Part shown: positions 51,170 through 59,769 of the stretch, one piece after another
Numbering within the stretch: the first letter of the stretch is position 1
How the letters are laid out: each line of letters opens with the position of its first letter
Assembly: GCF_009932725.1 (NCBI RefSeq)
Contig: NZ_BLJU01000015.1
Coordinates: forward strand, 62,001 to 126,000
Source of the DNA: Pseudomonas yangonensis
Lineage (GTDB): Bacteria; Pseudomonadota; Gammaproteobacteria; Pseudomonadales; Pseudomonadaceae
Direction: 5' to 3'
DNA length: 64,000 bases
Program-made: the position numbers and the translations under genes
Notes under the pieces: generated by a model
Told to the model about the DNA's origin: nothing
Databases searched by the model: none
What the model saw: the letters and a program-made list of their open reading frames with translations, nothing else

Positions 51170-52423
51170 TTAGCGATAGACCGGATAATCCGCGCACAGC
51201 CCGGCGACCAGCTTGGCCACCTGCGCCTCGACATCGGCATCGCCGAGGTGGTCGAGGATGTCGCAGATCCAGCCAGCCAGCGTCTCGCACTGCGCGACCT
51301 TGAAGCCACGAGTGGTAACGGCCGGGGTACCGATGCGGATACCCGAGGTCACGAACGGCGATTGCGGGTCGTTCGGCACGGCGTTCTTGTTCACGGTGAT
51401 GCCGGCGCGGCCCAGAGCAGCATCGGCCTCTTTACCGGTCAGACCCTGCTTGATCAGGCTGAGCAGGAACAGGTGATTGTCGGTACCACCGGAAACCACC
51501 TCGTAACCGCGCTGAACGAAGACCTTGGCCATGGCCTGAGCGTTGTCGATCACCTGCTGCTGATAAGCCTTGAACTCAGGCTCCATGGCTTCCTTGAAGC
51601 ACACGGCCTTGGCCGCGATCACGTGCATCAGCGGGCCGCCCTGGGCGCCCGGGAACACGGCAGAGTTGAGTTTCTTCTCGATCTCTTCGTTGGCCTTGGC
51701 CAGGATCAGGCCGCCACGCGGACCGCGCAGGGTCTTGTGGGTGGTGGTGGTGACCACGTCGGCGAACGGGATCGGGTTGGGGTACAGGCCAGCAGCAACC
51801 AGACCCGCCACGTGCGCCATGTCGACGAACAGCAGCGCCCCGACCTTGTCGGCGATGGCGCGGAAGCGCGGGAAATCCAGGGTCTTGGAATAAGCGGAGA
51901 AGCCGGCGACGATCATCTTCGGCTTGTGCTCGACAGCCAGGCGCTCGACCTCGTCATAGTCGATCAGGCCGGTAGCAGGATCCAGGCCGTACTGCACGGC
52001 GTTATATAGCTTGCCCGAGGAGGACACCTTGGCGCCGTGGGTCAGGTGACCACCGTGAGCCAGGCTCATGCCGAGGATGGTGTCGCCGGCGTTGAGCAGC
52101 GCGAGGTAGACAGCGGAGTTGGCGGACGAGCCGGAGTGCGGCTGGACGTTGGCGAAGTCGGCGCCGAACAGCTGCTTGGCGCGGTCGATGGCCAGTTGCT
52201 CGACCTTGTCGACGTACTCGCAGCCACCGTAATAACGCTTGCCCGGATAACCTTCGGCGTACTTGTTGGTCAGGCCGCTGCCTTGCGCTTCCATCACACG
52301 CTGGCTGCAATAGTTTTCCGAGGCGATCAGCTCGATATGCTCTTCCTGACGGCGTTCTTCCTGATTGATCGCCGCGAGCAACTCGTCGTCGTAACCTTGA
52401 ATCTGATCTTGCTTGCTGAACAT
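51170..52423 (-). CDS. glyA: serine hydroxymethyltransferase
   Basis: A 417-residue PLP enzyme interconverting serine and glycine with tetrahydrofolate. The Schiff-base lysine is in VTTTTHKTLRGPRGG (Lys near 230), with SGSSANSAVYLALL and DMAHVAGLVAAGLYPNP also typical. It heads the glyA-soxBDAG-purU-fdhA unit, so this copy is dedicated to catabolism: sarcosine-derived glycine and 5,10-methylene-THF are joined to serine. Pseudomonads usually carry a second housekeeping glyA elsewhere. A TTGCGACA inverted repeat lies 125 bases upstream of the start (52548-52569). Confidence 0.97.
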   Translation of the reverse strand: MFSKQDQIQGYDDELLAAINQEERRQEEHIELIASENYCSQRVMEAQGSGLTNKYAEGYPGKRYYGGCEYVDKVEQLAIDRAKQLFGADFANVQPHSGSSANSAVYLALLNAGDTILGMSLAHGGHLTHGAKVSSSGKLYNAVQYGLDPATGLIDYDEVERLAVEHKPKMIVAGFSAYSKTLDFPRFRAIADKVGALLFVDMAHVAGLVAAGLYPNPIPFADVVTTTTHKTLRGPRGGLILAKANEEIEKKLNSAVFPGAQGGPLMHVIAAKAVCFKEAMEPEFKAYQQQVIDNAQAMAKVFVQRGYEVVSGGTDNHLFLLSLIKQGLTGKEADAALGRAGITVNKNAVPNDPQSPFVTSGIRIGTPAVTTRGFKVAQCETLAGWICDILDHLGDADVEAQVAKLVAGLCADYPVYR

Positions 52424-52547
52424 CTCGACTCTCCTGCAGCGCCTTTGGGCGGCGGTCTTGGACTAACGGGCCGGCAAGGCCCTGTGGAGCGATGGTAGGG
52501 CCGGCCATGCCCCCCCAGATGCCTGCTAACGCCGTGAGAGCATTTGT

Positions 52548-52569
52548 TTGCGACATAGCCCTGTCGCAA
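52548..52569. promoter_or_regulatory. inverted repeat upstream of glyA, candidate operator
   Basis: TTGCGACA-N6-TGTCGCAA has perfect 8-bp arms, 125 bases upstream of the glyA start. Its position suits control of the sarcosine operon by an AraC-type regulator such as those known for betaine/sarcosine in P. aeruginosa (GbdR, SouR). The identity of the binder is an inference. Confidence 0.5.
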
Positions 52570-52598
52570 TCAGGCGAGTCGATATGAGCGCATCGCTT

Positions 52599-53052
52599 TG
52601 CGCACAAATCAGGTGGATCAGGCTGTGGATAAACCGTGCATACAGCGCGCAGACCCAGCTCGTGCGCGGGGCGCAGGACAACGGACATTTCCTGACCAAT
52701 ATCAATCAGTTAGCAAGAACAGGCATGCACAGAAACCGTGGACGAGCCTGTGGAAAAGCTGTCGATCGACGGCTGCGGGGTGCACCGGCTCTGAACCTGG
52801 CGCGAAAGGTCGATATCTGCACAGCGAAACAGCTCGCACGGCTTATCCACCAGCGACAGTTCAGGCGACGGAAATCGGCTGGGGATATGCACAGAAGTTG
52901 TGGATTAAAGTGTGCATAGGCTGTTCGACACGGGCGCAACGGCAGAGCTGCCGGGCCTCCCGAGAAGCGACTAAAAATCGAACAGGATCAACGAGTTATA
53001 TTTGCCTTGTGCACAAATACTGGGGACGGGGTTGTGAACTGGCTGTGGAAAC
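52599..53052 (+). repeat. cluster of bipartite TGCACA / TGTGGATAA modules (DnaA-box-like)
   Basis: Plus-strand nonamers: TGTGGATAA at 52624 (perfect DnaA box), TGTGGAAAA at 52749, TGTGGATTA at 52899 and TGTGGAAAC at 53044; on the other strand TTATCCACC at 52843. Each plus-strand nonamer is preceded by a [C/T]GCACA element (52601, 52726, 52888, 53010), 11, about 23 or 34 bases upstream. A similar pair occurs at 14064-14098. Confidence 0.55.
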
Positions 53053-53115
53053 ACGGCGCCAGGCCAGAGCCCATGGGGCTCCGGCCTGCATGCGCACTAA
53101 TCGCTCAACACAGGA

Positions 53116-53415
53116 TTAGGGCTTGAGCTTGCCGCTGCAGCTGCTGGATGCGTTCACCAGACGCTGCTGCATCGCAGTATCGGGAGGTGACTGGCGGGCC
53201 ATCTCCTGCAGCTCGGCTTCACTGAACTCCTCACTGACCTTGGTCGCAGCGCAGTCGCAATAGGCTCGCAATTGGGGCTCCTCATATCCCGCCGGCGCGC
53301 CAGCGATGCACTGCTGAACGAACTCGGTCTTGGCGTTATCCGACCACTGGGCAGCGGAAACGGGCAGCGCCACAGCCAGCGGCAGGGCAAGGGCGAGCAG
53401 GTGACGATAAGTCAT
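53116..53415 (-). CDS. 99-residue secreted protein, unknown function
   Basis: Signal peptide MTYRHLLALALPLAVALPVS with cleavage after SAA, then a compact helical domain with four cysteines (QQCIAGAPAGY, RAYCDCAATKV and SSSCSGKL), probably two disulfides. Helix-rich, acidic sequence between (SEEFSEAELQEMARQS). In P. aeruginosa a small hypothetical gene occupies the same place between ltaE and the sarcosine operon, as I recall, which argues that it is a real conserved gene. Function unknown. Confidence 0.82.
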   Translation of the reverse strand: MTYRHLLALALPLAVALPVSAAQWSDNAKTEFVQQCIAGAPAGYEEPQLRAYCDCAATKVSEEFSEAELQEMARQSPPDTAMQQRLVNASSSCSGKLKP

Positions 53416-53654
53416 ATGACACTCCTTCTCTTGATTGCGAAGGGCGGATCCAGTGCCGCCCTCTGCTAGGTGTGAACCCCAGGGCGAGCCTCAAGTTCCA
53501 TCTCCAAGCCGAACGGCCGTTCGCGGACGGACCGGGCAGTACGCATCAGCGCAACAACTCGTCGCCGCCTCGGACGCCTGAAGCGGGGCCTTGAGAGTAA
53601 AGTTGATGCTTTGCCGGCAGACCTGCCGCCAGGCTCTTCAGAAGGAACGCACCC

Positions 53655-54695
53655 ATGCCCGACAATGCCCAGCAATTCGCCAGTGACAATTACTCCGGCA
53701 TCTGTCCCGAAGCCTGGGCCGCCATGGCCGAAGCCAACCAAGGCCATCAGCGCGCCTACGGCGATGACGAATGGACGGCACGCGCTGCCGATCATTTCCG
53801 CCGCCTGTTCGAGACCGATTGCGAAGTGTTCTTCGCTTTCAACGGCACCGCCGCCAACTCGCTGGCCCTGGCCTCGCTGTGCCAGAGCTATCACAGCGTG
53901 ATCTGCTCGGAGACCGCGCACGTCGAGACCGACGAGTGCGGCGCGCCGGAATTCTTCTCCAACGGTTCCAAGCTGCTACTGGCCAAGACCGACAACGGCA
54001 AGCTGACGCCACAGGCGATCCGCGAGATCGCCCTCAAGCGCCAGGACATTCACTACCCGAAACCACGGGTAGTCACTCTCACCCAGGCCACCGAGGTCGG
54101 CACCGTGTATCGCCCGGAAGAAGTCCGCGCCATCAGCCAGGTCTGCAAGGAGCTGAAGCTCAACCTGCACATGGACGGCGCACGCTTCTCCAACGCCTGC
54201 GCCTTCCTCGGCTGCAGCCCGGCGGAGCTGACCTGGAAAGCCGGTGTCGACGTGCTGTGCTTCGGCGGCACCAAGAACGGCATGGCAGTGGGTGAGGCGA
54301 TCATCTTCTTCAACAAGGCGCTGGCCGAAGACTTCGACTACCGCTGCAAGCAGGCCGGCCAGCTGGCCTCGAAGATGCGCTATCTGTCGGCGCCCTGGGT
54401 CGGCATCCTGCAGGATGACGCCTGGCTCAGGTATGCCAACCACGCCAACCGCTGCGCGCAGCTGCTGGCATCGCTGGTCGAAGACGTGCCAGGCGTCAGC
54501 CTGATGTTCCCGGTGGAAGCCAACGGCGTATTCCTGCAACTGTCGGAGCCGGCCATCGCCGCCCTCACCGCCCGCGGCTGGCGCTTCTATACCTTTATCG
54601 GCGCCGGTGGCGCGCGCTTCATGTGCTCGTGGGATACCGACGAAGCCCGCGTACGCCAGCTGGCCGCCGACATCCGCGAAGTGATGAGCGCCTGA
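53655..54695 (+). CDS. ltaE: low-specificity L-threonine aldolase
   Basis: A 346-residue PLP enzyme cleaving L-threonine and allo-threonine to glycine and acetaldehyde; it can also handle beta-hydroxy amino acids. Signatures: SDNYSGICPEAWAAMAEANQ, the substrate/PLP region HMDGARFSNACAFL, and the lysine-bearing CFGGTKNGMAVGEA. It contributes to glycine interconversion beside the betaine-sarcosine-glycine genes. Its start has GGAACG a few bases upstream; a terminator follows directly. An antisense frame over the 5' part is not a gene. Confidence 0.94.
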   Translation: MPDNAQQFASDNYSGICPEAWAAMAEANQGHQRAYGDDEWTARAADHFRRLFETDCEVFFAFNGTAANSLALASLCQSYHSVICSETAHVETDECGAPEFFSNGSKLLLAKTDNGKLTPQAIREIALKRQDIHYPKPRVVTLTQATEVGTVYRPEEVRAISQVCKELKLNLHMDGARFSNACAFLGCSPAELTWKAGVDVLCFGGTKNGMAVGEAIIFFNKALAEDFDYRCKQAGQLASKMRYLSAPWVGILQDDAWLRYANHANRCAQLLASLVEDVPGVSLMFPVEANGVFLQLSEPAIAALTARGWRFYTFIGAGGARFMCSWDTDEARVRQLAADIREVMSA

Positions 54696-54701
54696 AAACG
54701 A

Positions 54702-54727
54702 CAGAAGCCCCACAAGTGGGGCTTCTG
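54702..54727 (+). terminator. ltaE terminator
   Basis: A perfect 12-bp stem (54702-54713 with 54716-54727) seven bases after the ltaE stop, ending GGGGCTTCTG. T run is weak, so it may need the opposite-strand gene's help or act bidirectionally. Confidence 0.72.
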
Positions 54728-54801
54728 ATTGTGCAGCAAATGAAATCCGGCAACGACGGGACTGGCAACCCGGATTGCAGCCGGACTCCACCTTGCGGCG
54801 A

Positions 54802-55908
54802 TCAATAATCGATCGCCACGTCTCCTTTCGGCACGCTGCAGCACGACAGGATATAGCCTTCGGCCACGTCCTCGTCGGTGATGCCGCCGTTGTGCTCCAT
54901 ATCCACTTCGCCTGCCGTCTTCATCACCTTGCAGGTGCCGCAGATACCCATACCGCAGGCCTTGGGAATATGCAGGCCAAGCTTGGCAGCGGCGGCATGC
55001 ACGGTTTCGCCGGGGGCGACCCGAATGCTCTTGCCGGTGCTGGTGAACTCGACCTGATGCAGATCGCCGACCGGCACCTCCGGGGCCTCGGCGGCCTCGG
55101 CAGCCAGCTCCTTGACCTCGGCACGAATCTCCGGCGGCGTCGGGCCGAAGGCTTCTTCGTGGTAACGACTCATGTCGTAGCCGGCCACTTCCAGCAGGCG
55201 CTTGACCGCACTCATGTAGGGCGTCGGGCCGCAGCAGAAGATTTCCCGCTCGAGGAAGTCCGGCGCCATCAGCTCCAGCATCGGCTTGTTCAGGTAACCG
55301 CGATATCCGGCCCAGGACTCGCCCAGGCCGTGCTTCTCACAAATCACGTGCAGGCTGAAGTTGTTGATGCGCGCCGCCATATGCTCCAGCTCGCGCTGGT
55401 AAATGATGTCCTTGGGCGAGCGCGCACTGTGCACGAAGACCATGTCGACGTTGGCATTGGTGTCATAGAACCAGCGCGCCATCGACATCACCGGCGTGAT
55501 GCCGACGCCGCCCGACAGGAAAAGCACCTTGTCGGACGGGAAATCGATGGCGTTGAACAGCCCTACCGGACCATGCACCGGCACCTCGTCGCCTTCCTTG
55601 AGGTTGTCGTGCAGCCAGTTCGACACCTTGCCACCCGGCACGCGCTTGATGGTGATGGAGAAGCTGTAAGGCACCGAAGGCGAGCTGGAGATGGTGTAGG
55701 AACGCATGATCGGCTGACCGTCGATCTCCAGCTCCAGGGTGACGAACTGTCCAGGCTTGAAGAAGAACAGCACGGGCTGGTCGGCCATGAAACAGAAGGT
55801 GCGGACATCCCAGGTTTCCTGGATGACCTTGACGCAGCGCACCAAGTGGCGGCCATTGGTCCAGGTCTGCGTGGTAACCGGGTTGAGGAAGGAGTTAGTG
55901 GTGGTCAT
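54802..55908 (-). CDS. gbcB: glycine betaine demethylase reductase component
   Basis: A 368-residue flavin/iron-sulfur reductase passing electrons from NAD(P)H to the Rieske oxygenase GbcA. A ferredoxin-reductase part comes first: FAD motif MRSYTISSSP near residue 68-77, NAD-binding LSGGVGITPVMSMARWFY, and CCGPTPYMSAV. A Glu/Ala-rich linker follows, then a plant-type [2Fe-2S] ferredoxin domain with C318, C323, C326 and C356 (ACGMGICGTCKV, SCC). It diverges from gbcA; the shared 315-base gap must hold the promoter elements. Confidence 0.94.
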   Translation of the reverse strand: MTTTNSFLNPVTTQTWTNGRHLVRCVKVIQETWDVRTFCFMADQPVLFFFKPGQFVTLELEIDGQPIMRSYTISSSPSVPYSFSITIKRVPGGKVSNWLHDNLKEGDEVPVHGPVGLFNAIDFPSDKVLFLSGGVGITPVMSMARWFYDTNANVDMVFVHSARSPKDIIYQRELEHMAARINNFSLHVICEKHGLGESWAGYRGYLNKPMLELMAPDFLEREIFCCGPTPYMSAVKRLLEVAGYDMSRYHEEAFGPTPPEIRAEVKELAAEAAEAPEVPVGDLHQVEFTSTGKSIRVAPGETVHAAAAKLGLHIPKACGMGICGTCKVMKTAGEVDMEHNGGITDEDVAEGYILSCCSVPKGDVAIDY

Positions 55909-56223
55909 GAACAGCTCTCCACACGGCCGGATATCGGCTCATATGGGGCGGATTGTGCGAAAGGCTGAGTGCCGTCATTTATCTAACAGCGACATCCGCA
56001 TACTTATCGCGACCTGCCCCAATACACGGGGCTTGGCGCGTCGGAAACAAATCCGGCCATGTCGTCCATGGATAAGGATTCACCTTTGCCCGGATCCACA
56101 CTCCGCCTCACCAAGCATGCATGCCCCTAGCAGGCAGCAGCGGTCTCTCAACACCTTGCGGCACATACCGTATCAGCCACTATTTCCGGCAGGTGCAAGG
56201 CACCGGCCAATTGAGGAGTCATC
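55909..56223. other. 315-base divergent gbcA-gbcB regulatory region
   Basis: No gene is visible. The sequence 55985-56020 has two CGAC-containing direct elements (CAGCGACATCCGC and TATCGCGACC) about 21 bases apart, a spacing compatible with an AraC-family activator; similar CGACA cores occur in the glyA palindrome. Sigma-factor motifs are not convincing. GAGGAG stands eight bases before the gbcA ATG (56224). Confidence 0.5.
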
Positions 56224-57516
56224 ATGGACTGCACCCAAAACCTGAGCCTGGGCGACCCACTGGAGCCCGTCCGCAAGGCCACTGCCCAGATGCTGCACGA
56301 GCGCGACCACACCTTCTCGCTGCCGCAGCCCTTCTATAACGACGAGCGCCTGTTCCAGGTCGACATGCAGGAAATCTTCCTCAAGGAATGGCTCATCGCC
56401 GGCATGACTTGCGAGATTCCGGCCAAAGGCAACTTCATCACCCAGCAGATCGGTGACAACCCGGTCGTCATCATCCGCGGCAACGACAACCAGATCCACG
56501 CCTTCCACAACGTCTGCCGTCACCGCGGCTCGCGCCTGTGCGTAACTGACAAGGGCAAGGTGGCCAAGCTGGTCTGCCCGTACCACCAGTGGACCTACGA
56601 GCTGGACGGCCGCCTGCTGTTCGCCGGCACCGAGATGGGTCAGGACTTCAAACTGTCCGACTACAACCTCAAGCCGGTTGCCTGCAAAACCGCTGGCGGC
56701 TTCATCTTCATCTCGCTGGCGGAGAACCCGCCTGCCATCGACGAGTTCCTGGCCACCCTGGCCCACTACATGGAACCGTACGATATGGAAAACACCAAGG
56801 TTGCCGTGCAGAGCGTCATGCGCGAGCAGGCCAACTGGAAACTGGTGCTGGAGAACAACCGCGAGTGCTACCACTGCAACGGTTCGCACCCGGAGTTGCT
56901 CAACACCCTGCTGGAATGGGACGACGTCACCGACCCGCGCGCCAGCCAGGCGTTCAAGGACCAGGTCGCCGAGTGCACCACCCGCTGGGACAAGGACAAC
57001 ATTCCCTACGCCCACGCCAGCTTCGGCCTGCGCAACCGTATCGTGCGCATGCCGCTGCTCAAGGGCACCGTATCCATGACCATGGACGGCAAGCAGGGCT
57101 GCAAGAAGCTGATGGGCCGCATCACCGACCCGGACCTGGGCTCGATGCGCATTCTGCACCTGCCGCACTCGTGGAACCACTGCATGGGTGACCACATGAT
57201 CAACTTCACCGTGTGGCCGATCAGCGCCCAGGAGTCGATCGTCATCACCAAGTGGCTGGTACACAAGGATGCCGTGGAAGGCGTCGACTACGACGTAGCG
57301 CGCCTGCGCGAAGTCTGGGATGCCACCAACGACCAGGACCGCCGCCTGGGCGAGGAAAACCAGCGCGGTATCAACTCCACCGCCTACCAGCCCGGCCCGT
57401 ACTCCAAGACCTACGAGTTCGGCGTGATCAACTTCCTCGACTGGTACAGCGAGCGCATGCTCAACAACCTCGACGATACTCCTGCGCAGAACCTGCGTCA
57501 GGTCGCGGGCGAGTGA
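56224..57516 (+). CDS. gbcA: glycine betaine demethylase oxygenase component
   Basis: The 430-residue Rieske non-heme iron oxygenase that converts glycine betaine to dimethylglycine and formaldehyde with GbcB. The Rieske [2Fe-2S] ligands are C98-x-H100 and C118-x2-H121 (VCRHRG, CPYHQW). The mononuclear iron site follows at H217 and H222 (ECYHCNGSH), with a carboxylate further on. Length fits the family. Start ATG at 56224 after GAGGAG. A 24-codon ORF overlaps its stop codon and a terminator follows. Confidence 0.95.
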   Translation: MDCTQNLSLGDPLEPVRKATAQMLHERDHTFSLPQPFYNDERLFQVDMQEIFLKEWLIAGMTCEIPAKGNFITQQIGDNPVVIIRGNDNQIHAFHNVCRHRGSRLCVTDKGKVAKLVCPYHQWTYELDGRLLFAGTEMGQDFKLSDYNLKPVACKTAGGFIFISLAENPPAIDEFLATLAHYMEPYDMENTKVAVQSVMREQANWKLVLENNRECYHCNGSHPELLNTLLEWDDVTDPRASQAFKDQVAECTTRWDKDNIPYAHASFGLRNRIVRMPLLKGTVSMTMDGKQGCKKLMGRITDPDLGSMRILHLPHSWNHCMGDHMINFTVWPISAQESIVITKWLVHKDAVEGVDYDVARLREVWDATNDQDRRLGEENQRGINSTAYQPGPYSKTYEFGVINFLDWYSERMLNNLDDTPAQNLRQVAGE

Positions 57517-57590
57517 TGACGCTCAGCCTGCTACTGTTGATCGGGCTCACAGCCTACGGGCTGCTGGCCTGTCGACCGAACGCAGGCTAA
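57516..57590 (+). CDS. possible 24-residue membrane microprotein coupled to gbcA
   Basis: The ATG at 57516 shares its A with the gbcA stop codon (TGATG), the classic re-initiation overlap. The product, MTLSLLLLIGLTAYGLLACR plus PNAG, is a single hydrophobic helix with a LLAC motif resembling a lipobox but lacking a basic N-terminus. It lies between gbcA and the gbcA terminator, so it is in the same mRNA. Small hydrophobic ORFs can occur by chance; conservation would decide. Confidence 0.45.
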   Translation: MTLSLLLLIGLTAYGLLACRPNAG

Positions 57591-57601
57591 GGCAAATCAA
57601 G

Positions 57602-57639
57602 AAACCCCGGCTCCGCAAGGAGACCGGGGTTTTCTTTTG
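57602..57639 (+). terminator. gbcA operon terminator
   Basis: The stem AAACCCCGG-CTCC / GGAG-A-CCGGGGTTT (57602-57614 with 57619-57632, one bulged A, loop GCAA) is followed by TTTCTTTT. Confidence 0.88.
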
Positions 57640-57743
57640 CCGCCCTGCTCCGCTCAGGCGGCATGGAGCCGAAATGGCCGGAAGCAACGTCTGACGTTAG
57701 CGCGCGACACCCCCTAGAGCTGCACCCAGATATGACAGACCAT

Positions 57744-57779
57744 GAAAAAGCCCCGCCAGATCGCTCTGGCGGGGCTTTT
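57744..57779 (-). terminator. typA terminator
   Basis: A 15-bp perfect stem (57746-57760 with 57765-57779, loop TCGC), with AAAA/TTTT ends, lies just beyond the typA stop. It can work in both directions. Confidence 0.88.
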
Positions 57780-57798
57780 CATTTCAGCCTGAAAAGAC

Positions 57799-59619
57799 TC
57801 AGACCTTGGCGCGTTCGAAGCGCTTGCGGTCGTTCTCGTTCAGGTACTTCTTGCGCAGACGGATCGACTTCGGCGTGACTTCCACCAGCTCGTCGTCGGC
57901 GATGAATTCCAGCGCCTGCTCCAGGGTGAACTTGATCGGCGGCACCAGGGCGATGACTTCGTCCTTGCCGGAAGCACGCATGTTGTCGAGTTTCTTGCCC
58001 TTGGTGGGGTTGATCACCAGGTCGTTGTCACGGCTGTTGATACCGCACAGCTGGCCTTCGTAGATTTCCTGACCCGGCTCGAGGAACAACTTGCCGCGCG
58101 CCTGCAGGGTTTCCAGCGAGTAGGTCAGCGCGGTGCCGGTGGCCATGGAGACCAGAACGCCGTTCTGACGGTTGGTGACTTCGCCCGCCTTGATCGCGCC
58201 GTAATGGCTGAAGGTCGAGGTCAGGATGCCGCTGCCCGAGGTCAGGGTCAGGAAGTTGTTACGGAAGCCGATCAGGCCGCGCGCCGGGATGGTGTATTCC
58301 AGGCGGATACGGCCCTTGCCATCGGGAACCATGTTGGTCAGATCGCCCTTGCGCAGGCCCATCTGTTCCATCACCGAACCCTGGTGCTGTTCTTCGATGT
58401 CGATGGTGACGTTCTCGTACGGCTCCTGCTTCTCGCCGGCTTCGTTCTCGATGATCACCACTTCAGGACGGCCGACGGCCAGCTCGAAGCCTTCGCGACG
58501 CATGGTTTCGATCAGCACCGACAAGTGCAGTTCGCCACGGCCGGAGACCTTGAACTTCTCCGGGGTCTCGCCCGGCTCGACGCGCAGGGCGACGTTGTGC
58601 AGCAGTTCCTTCTCCAGGCGATCCTTGATGTTGCGGCTGGTGACGAACTTGCCTTCCTTGCCGGCGAACGGCGAGTCGTTGACCTGGAAGGTCATGCTCA
58701 CGGTCGGCTGGTCGACGGTCAGCGGCGGCAGGGCCTCGACGTTGTTCTGATCGCACAGGGTGTCGGAGATGAACAGCTCGTCCATGCCCGATACACAGAC
58801 GATGTCACCGGCAGTGGCTTCCTGCACTTCGACGCGCTGCAGGCCGGAGTGGCCCATGATCTTCAGGATACGGCCGTTGCGACGCTTGCCGTCGGCACCG
58901 ATGGCGGTCACCGGGCTGTTGGCCTTGATGGTGCCGCGGGCGATGCGACCGATGCCGATCACGCCGAGGAAGCTGTTGTAGTCCAGCTGCGAGATCTGCA
59001 TCTGGAACGGACCGTTGACGTCGACGACCGGAGCCGGAACGTGGTCGACGATGGCCTGGAACAGCGCGTCCATGTTGTCGTCCATCTTCTCGTGGTCCAT
59101 GCCGGCGATGCCGTTCAGGGCCGAGGCGTAGACGATCGGGAAGTCCAGCTGCTCGTCGGTGGCACCGAGGTTGTCGAACAGGTCGAAGATCTGGTCGATG
59201 ACCCAGTCAGGGCGCGCACCCGGACGGTCGATCTTGTTCACCACGACGATCGGACGCAGGCCGGCCTTGAACGCCTTCTGGGTCACGAAGCGGGTTTGCG
59301 GCATCGGGCCGTCCTGAGCGTCGACTACCAGCAATACGGAGTCGACCATGCTCATCACACGCTCCACTTCACCGCCGAAGTCGGCGTGTCCGGGAGTGTC
59401 GACGATGTTGATGTTGTAGTCGCCCCACTTCAGCGCAGTGTTCTTGGCCAGAATGGTAATGCCGCGCTCTTTCTCCTGGTCGTTGGAGTCCATGACGCGC
59501 TCGTTTTCCGCCTCTTTGCGGTCGAGGGTGCCGGACAGACGCAGCAGTTTGTCGACGAGGGTGGTTTTGCCATGGTCGACGTGGGCGATGATGGCGATGT
59601 TGCGCAGATTTTCGATCAC
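57799..59619 (-). CDS. typA: translational GTPase TypA/BipA
   Basis: A 606-residue ribosome-associated GTPase involved in 50S assembly and translation under stress or cold. G1 is IIAHVDHGKTTLVDKLL (residues 9-25 region), G3 DTPGHADFGGEVERV, and G4 NKIDRPGA; EF-G-like domains II, III and V follow, and the BipA-specific C-terminal domain includes PTKGKKLDNMRASGKDE. Length and motifs fit exactly. Same strand as thiI upstream, 150 bases away. Confidence 0.97.
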   Translation of the reverse strand: MIENLRNIAIIAHVDHGKTTLVDKLLRLSGTLDRKEAENERVMDSNDQEKERGITILAKNTALKWGDYNINIVDTPGHADFGGEVERVMSMVDSVLLVVDAQDGPMPQTRFVTQKAFKAGLRPIVVVNKIDRPGARPDWVIDQIFDLFDNLGATDEQLDFPIVYASALNGIAGMDHEKMDDNMDALFQAIVDHVPAPVVDVNGPFQMQISQLDYNSFLGVIGIGRIARGTIKANSPVTAIGADGKRRNGRILKIMGHSGLQRVEVQEATAGDIVCVSGMDELFISDTLCDQNNVEALPPLTVDQPTVSMTFQVNDSPFAGKEGKFVTSRNIKDRLEKELLHNVALRVEPGETPEKFKVSGRGELHLSVLIETMRREGFELAVGRPEVVIIENEAGEKQEPYENVTIDIEEQHQGSVMEQMGLRKGDLTNMVPDGKGRIRLEYTIPARGLIGFRNNFLTLTSGSGILTSTFSHYGAIKAGEVTNRQNGVLVSMATGTALTYSLETLQARGKLFLEPGQEIYEGQLCGINSRDNDLVINPTKGKKLDNMRASGKDEVIALVPPIKFTLEQALEFIADDELVEVTPKSIRLRKKYLNENDRKRFERAKV

Positions 59620-59769
59620 TGTGTGTATCTCGATCAGAGGATTCGGTGTGTCGCCCAGCCTGGACGACGAATATGAACAAAACTGTTTCAGCGAACCAGA
59701 CAGGGCATCGCTTGAAGCGCTGGGTCGGGAGGGCGATGGCGGATACTCCCGCCATTCAACCCCGGCGTC

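Larger units (their letters stand above)
52424..53115. other. 692-base non-coding region between glyA and the 99-residue protein gene
   Basis: Both flanking genes are on the minus strand. The region holds an inverted repeat near glyA (52548-52569) and a 450-base stretch with repeated TGCACA and TGTGGA(T/A)AA modules (52599-53052). The base composition is less GC-rich and less codon-like than the genes around it. Two plus-strand open frames (52548-52919 and 52598-53119) have no protein-like pattern, and I do not call them. It could hide a small RNA. Confidence 0.6.

Noticed and set aside
52548..53119. Plus-strand frames of 123 and 173 codons in the glyA upstream gap
   Set aside because: No Shine-Dalgarno of note, no family-like sequence, rare-codon-rich, and they run through the repeated TGCACA/TGTGGATAA modules.
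53466..53921. 151-codon minus-strand frame overlapping the ltaE start
   Set aside because: It lies antisense to the conserved N-terminus of ltaE and lacks any domain.
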